From the NCBI GenBank assembly GCA_030141605.1, contig JAQGDQ010000977.1, positions 1 to 27,579 on the forward strand: a stretch of 27,579 bases of DNA, read 5' to 3'. Positions within the stretch are counted from its first letter, which is position 1, and every line of letters begins with the position of its first letter. Shown here piece after piece: positions 11,221-27,579 of this stretch. The stretch comes from Tubiluchus corallicola (Eukaryota > Priapulida > Priapulimorpha > Priapulimorphida > Tubiluchidae). The notes beneath the pieces were generated by a model. The model was not told the DNA's origin, searched no databases, and saw only the letters and a list, made by a program, of their open reading frames with translations. Both the position numbers and the translations under genes were made by a program.

Positions 11221-11424
11221 ATATACACAAAAATGGTAAACATAATCAACAGTAGTAAACAAAAGTTAGAGTAAATCCATCAGCCAATATATCATGGCAC
11301 CTGAGTCAAAACGTTATTTTAACCTCACAACTGTTTAAGCCTATTGCTTGTCCTCTAATCTTGCTACCAAGTGTGAAAAACTACAACATTCACAGAGAAG
11401 CCAAGTAACCCAGTTCCATACAAA

Positions 11425-11595
11425 CATACAGCAGTAGCAAGTACATACATAAATTGGGAACTTCCAAGTATACAAACAAATCAAAATTAATAATAAAAGC
11501 GACATCACTGATGTAAACTTTCCACAAACTACTGCCCTACTTCTGCTAGCACATCTTTCTGCCAGTCATGTGTGATCTAACCTTTCTCCCTGTTG
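11425..11595. other. 171-bp spacer between A2 and inverted B
   Basis: Present only in the second duplication copy. No coding signal; AT-rich start, then pyrimidine-rich. Confidence 0.6.
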
Positions 11596-11735
11596 TTTTG
11601 TTCACTCATCCATTCTTTTTTATCTGGTTCACATGACAGTGGGCTTATACAAGCCTTTGCTTCTCTAGCTCCACTGCAGTACAATTATTCTTTTATGATA
11701 ATGATAGTGTATGAAACAATAATTTATTACAGTAT

Positions 11736-11861
<126 letters not shown>

Positions 11862-12030
11862 AAATCTTTATTTGCCATTTTAAAAACATTGACCATCATA
11901 TTAAAAGACAGACAATCAGTGTTAGTTCATATAAAAACATACACTGTTCTGGGCAAATGCGTCTGGTGCAAGCTAAACTATAAGTGCAACTAGAAATTCA
12001 AAAATAAAATATAAACTAGTTTAGTAAGGT

Positions 12031-12285
12031 CTAGGAAAAGATGAAATTATGATTTGAGTAAGTATCATCGTGTTCGTATGTCGGATATTCAAAACGAGTC
12101 ATTAAATGTTTTTTTAATTTAGACTTGAATATTGATAAAGAGCTGCTAAGTAACAATGTTGATAGTCGCCTCGTATTTAATGTCACTATACTATTGTAAT
12201 GAATGTGATAATAATATAACAACTTTAAACTAAATGTATTTAAGTTAAGACTTCTTTGGCTATTAGCTACCATCATGTGTAGCAA
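12031..12285 (-). pseudogene. Possible RT C-terminal remnant, inverted copy
   Basis: Minus-strand homologue of the frame at 2023-2247, with the same RRLSTLLLSSSLSIFKSKLK core and a slightly longer C-terminus because the stop is lost. Part of inverted segment B. Confidence 0.4.
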
Positions 12286-12337
12286 AAGATTATTTCAATT
12301 TGTCAATTGACCAATTTGCTGCTAAAAATTTTGTATG

Positions 12338-13532
12338 AAAGGTCATTATCTTTGCATAAATAATGTCAAATGTTGATCTGCAAACCAGAATTTTTTCATT
12401 ACTTAGTAATTAGGCTTTATATTAGCGAAACGAACATTTATAGAATTCTATTAGCAAATTTAACATACAGCAGCGTGAGGGGCATAGCCAGGTAAAGTTA
12501 GGGGGAGCAAACGTATAAAAAAGGTGCCGAAATTTTTTGTATATATACCACTCAATTTTTAACGCTTTGATTATTCATTTTAATTTTGTGTTTTAAATCA
12601 AAACACGGGGAACATACAGTTTTAAAGGAAGTACAAAATTGTTATTTTTTATTGAAAATTAAAACAATAAAATATTTACCGCAAGCTTAATAAATCTCAA
12701 AATATAATAATGTTGTTTAGTTATAAACTTAATGTGAAAACAAAATGAAATATTGTTGTAACAATACCATAGATATGGTTTGTGTAGATCAAAGATCTCG
12801 GTGATTGCTTAGCAGTGTTCTGCATTCTAGACTGTCTTGCTGTTCTGATCTTCTTTGTTTAAGTTCCTAATTAGTTTAATAAATATACTTTATTATGCAC
12901 GCATTTGTCTGGTTGCTAATATTATTGTAGTGTGTAACAATTGTGAAAAACGGATGATAAAGGAAGTACATTCTTTACATTGTACAATTAAATGGCACCG
13001 ATTTTGAAGCATATAAGAAGACTTGTCTTTCATTACAAAAACCTTTACAATTCGCAGGACCCTGGGGCTGTGTGGTAAGTAAGTTTATTAGTTTATCACC
13101 ATTTTAAAATTAGCAAAATACATAACTAAGAGATTTATAAATCTGTACAACATACAATAATATTACAAAGTGCAAAAGTAATTATTGATTAGTGGTAAAA
13201 AGGTGGCGAAAGAACTCTATAAGTTATCCAGGTCAGCCACCCTCTCAGAATTGTTACTAATATAATTAATTCGCATGCACCAGGTAATTAGAAATGATCA
13301 GATTTTGCATTTAAGATGAATGAAAATTGAATTATTATACGAATGTGTTAGTTTATAATAAAATTATGCTCAATAATGGGAAAGAAGTGACACACGTGAC
13401 TATCTTTAAATAATGATCACCATTACGTATTTAAAATTAATGTCATGAGGAGTAGAGGAAAGAAAAGTATCTTAAAATTCTTTAGGATTCTGTGGGAAGT
13501 TTTCTTTCGTTTGTTTATTCTCCCCGAGGGGA
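12338..13532. other. Intergenic stretch downstream of U2
   Basis: AT-rich. GGGGCATAGCCAGG near 12479 resembles an internal hAT end (CAGTGGCGTAGCCAGG type) without a partner. Near 13059-13074 a short stretch sits between CGCAG and GTAAGT and looks like a 17-bp exon, but nothing supports it. No gene seen. Confidence 0.4.
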
Positions 13533-13720
13533 GTGGGCCGATCCTGGAAGTACTGCAATACCAGGCCAACCCGTGGAGGTGGGAGAGCAAGCTCTGGCCA
13601 CACCTCCCAATACCAAAAATCAGTTTAATATTCTGGTCCCTCATTGAGGGACGTATCAGATATTAAGCTGATAAGAACAGATACTACACTTTGATCTTAG
13701 CCAAAAGGCCGAGAAGCGAT
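13533..13720 (-). ncRNA. U2: U2 spliceosomal snRNA gene
   Basis: Read on the minus strand from 13720, the sequence starts ATCGCTTCTCGGCCTTTTGG and continues into AAGATCAAAGTGTAGTATCT. It contains the branch-point-pairing GUAGUA (13682-13687 on the + strand as TACTAC), the SL IIa/b region around GTCCCTC...GAGGGAC, an Sm site ATTTTTGG (13613-13620), and the 3' stem-loops including GGTATTGCAGTACTTCCAGG. All conserved domains are present without breaks, and the length is near the usual 188 nt; the exact 3' end is estimated. U2 base-pairs with the intron branch site in the spliceosome. A TATA-like box lies upstream. It looks like a functional gene rather than a truncated retro-pseudogene, and I see no A-tail. 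Confidence 0.95.
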
Positions 13721-14046
13721 GGCATTGAAAAGATGTACCTGATATTTATAGGAACGTGTTGCGGCATCAGCTTGTGGTGTGCTAAGGAGATATTCGTTGT
13801 GGCTGATGATTGTTTCCGTTTTCTGTGACATTTGTAATTTTGTTCAATAACTCTGCCGTAAAGCATGAACTAAGCAATGCGCTGCTGCAGTTACGCGGTT
13901 ACAAATCGGTTTTGTAGCACATTTTTACTAATATAACGTCAAAATTTGACTTGCTGTGACACCTAGCGGCAGGAATAAGAACTTGTTTTTAATTGACTAT
14001 TCTACTCTCACGGAAACAAGCAGCGCAAACCGTTAAAGACCTAATA
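13721..14046. other. Upstream flank of U2
   Basis: U2 promoter region on the minus strand (TATA-like box at 13743-13752) and AT-rich intergenic DNA. No other feature seen. Confidence 0.5.
13743..13752 (-). promoter_or_regulatory. TATA-like box upstream of U2
   Basis: On the minus strand, CCTATAAATATC lies about 23-32 bases before the U2 start. Some invertebrate U2 genes have a TATA element in addition to a proximal sequence element. A PSE would be expected near 13770-13785, but I cannot recognise one because PSEs are lineage-specific. Confidence 0.4.
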
Positions 14047-14310
<264 letters not shown>

Positions 14311-14884
14311 GTGAGCTCGCGCAGAAATGGTAATTGATAGGCTTTCATCTGCGAATGCACTGCGGCTGCGCAGGCGTAATCAATTGAGAGAGATCTTAAA
14401 ATAATAAATTCGAATTTATAATTTTTGAAGCAATCTCGTAAAATTTTCATTTATAGGGCTGTTGAAGTTAAGTGACAAAAACTATAAATTTCTCACCGGG
14501 GGGGGGGGGGGATGATGCTGTATAATACATGTAATAAAGTTGCGCAGCATTCATAAAACTTGCCACCCCTTCGTGGAAATGGGACGAGCCGCGCGGATAT
14601 CCTAGCAACATGTAAACAGATTTGTACCAGCTCTACGGTAACATTAGCACGCCGGTACCTAAGCAATTACTAAGTGAATATTGATTACGTCTTTGTGAGC
14701 GTCTGTTTCACATTTATACGGTGTTTTTGTGCCCAAATATATATGCGCACTATCGCCAGTACTGCCAAGATGTCTGAACTCACGTCAATTTGTGCAAAAC
14801 GTGAAGTGAATCTATGAAAAAAGCGGTTTTTGTTGATGTGTGAACTATATTGTAGGCTGTGAGTGAGCATATAGTTATCTTCCT
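14311..14884. other. Intergenic spacer with a G14 tract
   Basis: 14498-14511 is a run of 14 G. The rest is unremarkable AT-rich sequence with no gene recognised. Confidence 0.5.
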
Positions 14885-16013
14885 AGTTCGTAAGTAATAA
14901 TTACCTAGATATAGAAGATTAAAAGATAAGTAATAGTTACCTAGATATGGAAGATTAAAAGATAAGTAATAGTTACCTAGATATGGAAGATTAAAATATA
15001 AGTAATAGTTACCTAGATATGGAAGATTAAAATATAAGTAATAGTTACCTAGATATGGAAGATTAAAATATAAGTAATAGTTACCTAGATATGGAAGATT
15101 AAAATATAAGTAATAGTTACCTAGATATGGAAGATTAAAATATAAGTAACAGTTACCTAGATATGGAAGATTAAAATATAAGTAATAGTTACCTAGATAT
15201 GGAAGATTAAAATATAAGTAATAATTACCTAGATATGGAAGATTAAAATATAAGTAATAATTACCTAGATATGGAAGATTAAAATATAAGTAATAGTTAC
15301 CTAGATATAGAAGATTAAAATATAAGTAATAGTTACCTAGATATGGAAGATTAAAATATAAGTAATAGTTACCTAGATATGGAAGATTAAAATATAAGTA
15401 ATAGTTACCTAGATATGGAAGATTAAAATATAAGTAATAGTTACCTAGATATGGAAGATTAAAATATAAGTAACAGTTACCTAGATATGGAAGATTAAAA
15501 TATAAGTAATAGTTACCTAGATATGGAAGATTAAAATATAAGTAACAGTTACCTAGATATAGAAGATTAAAATATAAGTAATAATTACCTAGATATGGAA
15601 GATTAAAATATAAGTAACAGTTACCTAGATATAGAAGATTAAAATATAAGTAACAGTTACCTAGATATAGAAGATTAAAATATAAGTAACAGTTACCTAG
15701 ATATGGAAGATTAAAATATAAGTAATAATTACCTAGATATAGAAGATTATAATATAAGTAATAATTACCTAGATATAGAAGATTAAAATATAAGTAATAG
15801 TTACCTAGATATAGAAGATTAAAATATAAGTAATAGTTACCTAGATATAGAAGATTATAATATAAGTAATAATTACCTAGATATAGAAGATTAAAATATA
15901 AGTAATAGTTACCTAGATATAGAAGATTAAAATATAAGTAATAGTTACCTAGATATGGAAGATTAAAATATAAGTAATAGTTACCTAGATATAGAAGACT
16001 AAAAGATAAGTTT
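14885..16013 (+). repeat. 36-bp minisatellite, about 31 units
   Basis: The unit is AGTAATAGTTACCTAGATAT then GGAAGATTAAAATATA. Because 36 is a multiple of 3, the minus strand reads a stop-free 12-residue repeat (LPYLGNYYLYFN) through about 416 codons. Unit variants include both synonymous (AAC/AAT) and non-synonymous (Pro/Leu, Tyr/Cys) changes, with no sign of protein constraint. A separate unit lies at 16273-16312. Confidence 0.96.
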
Positions 16014-16270
16014 TTTATTACACGATTCACTTTAAATTTTCAGATTATTTCCATTACTTTTTTTCTTTCACTGTGTGGGACAATCTAACAAGCCCTGCTT
16101 TTTGATTGCCCGCAACACATTTACCTTCGTGTATAGGTGAACAGTGTTTGAGGCTTTTCCTGTGCAGTATTTCTTATTTGTATTATATCCATTGTAGGCC
16201 CTTTCACTAGATATTGTACATGAAACTATTGTAAATGTGTAATGTGAAATTAATGTCTTATGGCTTATGA
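16014..16270 (+). mobile_element. Dispersed repeat, copy 1 (probable LINE/SINE 3' part)
   Basis: About 257 bp, reverse-complementary to 25138-25395. It ends in an A/T-rich tail with repeated CTTATG (ATGTCTTATGGCTTATGACTT). It sits inside the 36-bp array, splitting off one unit. The tail and target-duplication-like TAAG suggest a retroposed element; the family is not recognised. Confidence 0.65.
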
Positions 16271-16272
16271 CT

Positions 16273-16312
16273 TAAGTAATAATTACCTAGATATGGAAGA
16301 TTGAAAGATAAG
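16273..16312 (+). repeat. Orphan 36-bp minisatellite unit
   Basis: TAAGTAATAATTACCTAGAT followed by ATGGAAGATTGAAAGATAAG is a single array unit stranded beyond the dispersed repeat at 16014-16270. Confidence 0.92.
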
Positions 16313-16483
16313 ACGTATTACTTATTGTAAAGTTTAACTATGTATATAATTTTTGTTTTAAACAATACCATAAAAAGGAATTTTTCAAGTACAGGAAATC
16401 GAAATCTTACACGGTGGCCGGAAAAAAATGTGACTTATTAAAAGTAAATACATTAATTCCCATGTCAGTGATTTCCGGGTGCC

Positions 16484-24989
<8,506 letters not shown>

Positions 24990-25064
24990 GTAGGTCTGCA
25001 CTTAGTCAACAATTATACGCAACGGCTCATTATTCTAAGAGCTAGAAAAGTTGTAAAGGAAAAT

Positions 25065-25745
25065 TCTGCAGTGCAATAAATCATCGCTTAACGACGTTTC
25101 GTTTTAACGACGCTGAAAATTTGACACCTTTTTTTCGCTTATAAGTCATAAGTCATTTATTTCGCATTACACATTTACAATGGTTACATATACAATATCT
25201 AGTGAAAGGGCCTACAATGGATATAATACAAATAAGAAATACTGCACAGGAAAAGCCTCAAACACTGTTCACTTATACACGAAGGTAAATGTGTTGCGGG
25301 CAATCAAAAAGCAGGGCTTGTTAGATTGTCCCACACAGTGAAAGAAAAAAAAGTAATGGAAATAATCTGAAATTTTAAAGTGAATCGTGATAAAAAAACA
25401 TTAGTGCTTAAAATGGAATGATGTAATGAATGAAGCTCATATATGGGATGATATAAAAGATAGAAAGGCTTAAACTCAATGTTTCTGTTTTTAGGCATGC
25501 AGAACTGATGTAGCATGATAAAAATGCACTTCTGCAAAACCTCTTTCCTTTTTAAAAGGCACAATAGGGTATGTCCTCACTTAACGACGCCAATGCCTTC
25601 CAGCAAAAGTTAAGCTAAACGATGTTAAACGAAACCAAGACTCTCATAGAAAGTATTGTAAAAGAATTGAGATACGTTCCTGAAGCAAAAATCAATGCTG
25701 CTTAAATCATATAAATTAACGACGATTTTTTTTACTTTGCTCAAA
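25065..25745. mobile_element. Possible Tigger-like remnants
   Basis: CGCTTAACGACG near 25085 and CTCACTTAACGACGCC near 25575, both in the same orientation, resemble pogo/Tigger-type ends (..CCTCGCTTAACGAC). No clean paired termini. The dispersed repeat at 25138-25395 lies between them, so an older element may have been interrupted. Confidence 0.35.
25138..25395 (-). mobile_element. Dispersed repeat, copy 2 (probable LINE/SINE 3' part)
   Basis: Minus-strand counterpart of 16014-16270, ending on that strand in AAATGACTTATGACTTATAA. Similarity covers the whole 257 bp with scattered substitutions. Confidence 0.65.
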
Positions 25746-26217
25746 GCCAATTTTTATCTTATCAGCAACTTTTTTACTTAATTTGATGCATTAAAACAGA
25801 ACATATTGCGTTATTCTGTTGTAAAAATGCACTAGTAATGTAAACACTGCAATTATTATACAAGCATAAATATTTTTGCTTCCCTACTGACCACTAAATG
25901 CTAGCCGTTTGTATCAAGCGTGATCTTTTAGTAAACTTTATGCAAGGAATTTTGGCCTATAACCTGTTGCTATAGTAACCAGATTAGATGAAATTCCCAA
26001 GGTCACCCAACGCTTGGATTTGACTCTGCTGCAGTGTTTATTGTTTAACTGCCGCCTAGACTTAAATGCTAATGAAAGAGAAACCGCTAGTTAGGTAAGT
26101 AAGATATGTAGGTGATTTTAAGAAAAAAGAAAGAAATTAATCAGTAGAAACGTGAGTAAAACTCATAAAACATTTAATTTATGTGATTTAAACAGCATTG
26201 ATTTTTTTCCTCTGGAA
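25746..26217. other. Non-coding stretch before the satellite
   Basis: AT-rich. I searched for the next CERKL-like exon here and did not see one. Confidence 0.5.
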
Positions 26218-27579
26218 CGTACCAACCACACTATACCACATCGCACCACACCACACCACACCACACCACACCACACCACACTGCATTACACAACATCACA
26301 GGATACCATGCCAACCACATCACACCACACCACACCACATCGCACCACACCACACCACACTGCATTACACAACATCACATGATACCATGCCAACCACATC
26401 ACACCACACCACATCGCACCACACCACACCACAACGCATTACACAACATCACATGATACCATGCCAACCACATCACACCACATCACACCACATCGCACCA
26501 CACCACACCACACCACAACGCATTACACAACATCACATGATACCATGCCAACCATATCACACCACATCACTCCACACCACATCGCACCACACCACACCAC
26601 AACGCATTACACAACATCACACTACACCATGCCAACCACATCACACCACATCACACCACATGGTACCACACCACACCACATCACACCACACCATACCAAC
26701 CACACCACACCACACTACACCAACCACATGGTACCACACCATACCACACTACACCAACCACATGGTACATCACACCACATCACACTACACCACACTGCCT
26801 TACACAACATCACATGATACCATGCCAACCACATCACACCACATCACACCACACCACACCACAACGCATTACACAACATCACACCATACCATGCCAACCA
26901 CATCACACCATACCAACCACACCACATCACACCACACCAACCACATCACACCACATCACACCACACCAACCACATGGTACCACACCATACCACACTACAC
27001 CATGCCAACCACATCACACCACATCACACCATACCACATTGCACCACACCACACCACAACACATTACACAACATCACTACACCATGCCAACCACATCACA
27101 CCACATCACATCACACCACATCACACCACACCACACCACAACACATTACACAACATCACATGATACCATGCCAACCACATCACACCACATCACTCCACAC
27201 CACATCGCACCACACCACACCACAACGCATTACACAACATCACATGATACCATGCCAACCACATCACACCACATCACACCACACCACATCGCACCACACC
27301 ACACCACAACGCATTACACAACATCACATGATACCATGCCAACCACATCACACCATACCACATCGCGCCACACCACACCACAATGCATTACACAACATCA
27401 CATGATACCATGCCAACCACATCACACCACATCACACCATACCACATCGCGCCACACCACACCACAATGCATTACACAACATCACATGATACCATGCCAA
27501 CCACATCACACCACATCGCACCACACCACACCACAACGCATTACACAACATCACATGATACCATGCCAACCACACCACA
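26218..27579 (+). repeat. CCACA pentamer satellite with 69-84 bp higher-order units
   Basis: The base repeat is CCACA with CATCA/CATCG variants. A marker CCATGCCAACCACA recurs at intervals of mostly 69, 74, 79, 82 or 84 bases, with two longer gaps (193 and 111). Units carry GCATTACACAACATCAC just before the marker. The array runs off the window end. The His-Thr-rich ORFs over it are artefacts. Confidence 0.96.

Larger units (their letters stand above)
7972..11424 (+). repeat. Segmental duplication, copy A2
   Basis: Direct-orientation duplicate of 1-1978. It starts TTTTTATTACTAGAGAGTAG, 289 bases after the HSP60 stop, and ends at CATACAAA (11417-11424). It carries the MITE (8120-8459) and the expanded 59-bp array (9516-11220). 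A small 17-bp tandem duplication inside the MITE (around 8203-8236) is private to this copy. Confidence 0.93.

Noticed and set aside
13050-13080. Possible 17-bp micro-exon between CGCAG and GTAAGT
   Set aside because: No neighbouring exon or recognisable protein to join; splice-like motifs this short occur by chance.
13423-13666. 73-codon ORFs on both strands
   Set aside because: They lie over the U2 snRNA gene.
14780-16030. 416-codon minus-strand ORF with a 12-residue repeat (LPYLGNYYLYFN)
   Set aside because: The 36-bp unit keeps frame by length alone. Changes between units are not biased to synonymous sites, and there is no flanking domain or splice evidence.
26198-27405. His-Thr-rich ORFs of up to 321 codons
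   Set aside because: Translation of a CCACA satellite; several frames are open at once.

Overview
The window looks like nuclear DNA from a multicellular animal. It has spliced genes with GT-AG introns in consistent phase, a U2 snRNA gene, a mitochondrial-type HSP60, a ceramide-kinase-family gene, and many animal-type DNA transposons, SINE-like and LINE-like fragments. The U2 carries the GAUCAAAGUGUAG form, which I associate more with protostomes than vertebrates, so an invertebrate is my best guess. The species is not identifiable from this alone. The sequence is AT-rich and very rich in tandem repeats.

Layout. (1) 1-1978 is the first copy (A1) of a segmental duplication. It carries a pogo/Tigger-like MITE and a short 59-bp minisatellite, and it continues into segment B (1971-2594), which holds a LINE reverse-transcriptase-like tail. 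(2) 2599-3745 is a 40-bp minisatellite. (3) 4583-7682 holds the last two coding exons of mitochondrial HSP60 on the + strand. They are separated by a 2.76-kb intron that contains a foldback element, a hAT MITE, a 20-bp array and a 23-bp array with 184-bp higher-order structure. (4) 7972-11424 is the second copy (A2), starting in the HSP60 3' UTR, with the 59-bp array grown from 4 to about 29 units. Segment B follows in inverted orientation (11596-12337), with its trinucleotide tail grown from 4 to 41 units. (5) 13533-13720 is a complete-looking U2 snRNA gene on the - strand. (6) 14047-16013 holds a compound trinucleotide tract and a 36-bp minisatellite. (7) 16484-24989 holds seven consecutive coding exons of a CERKL/ceramide-kinase-like gene on the + strand. 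They cover the N-terminal PH-like region and the first half of the diacylglycerol-kinase-type catalytic domain. The introns hold hAT, pogo, piggyBac-like and SINE insertions. (8) 26218 to the window end is a CCACA pentamer satellite with 69-84 bp higher-order units. The rest of the CERKL-like gene must lie beyond it.

HSP60 (mitochondrial protein folding), U2 (splicing) and the CERKL-like gene (lipid-kinase fold) have no evident functional link, and I see no operon-like arrangement. The most unusual content is structural. At least eight unrelated tandem arrays lie in 27.6 kb. One paralogous pair differs strongly in repeat number and contains a local inversion. HSP60 3'-flank sequence lies on both sides of the HSP60 tail exons, which suggests a tandem or partial duplication of HSP60. 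I found no convincing new protein-coding system. The long repetitive ORFs are by-products of stop-free repeat units.
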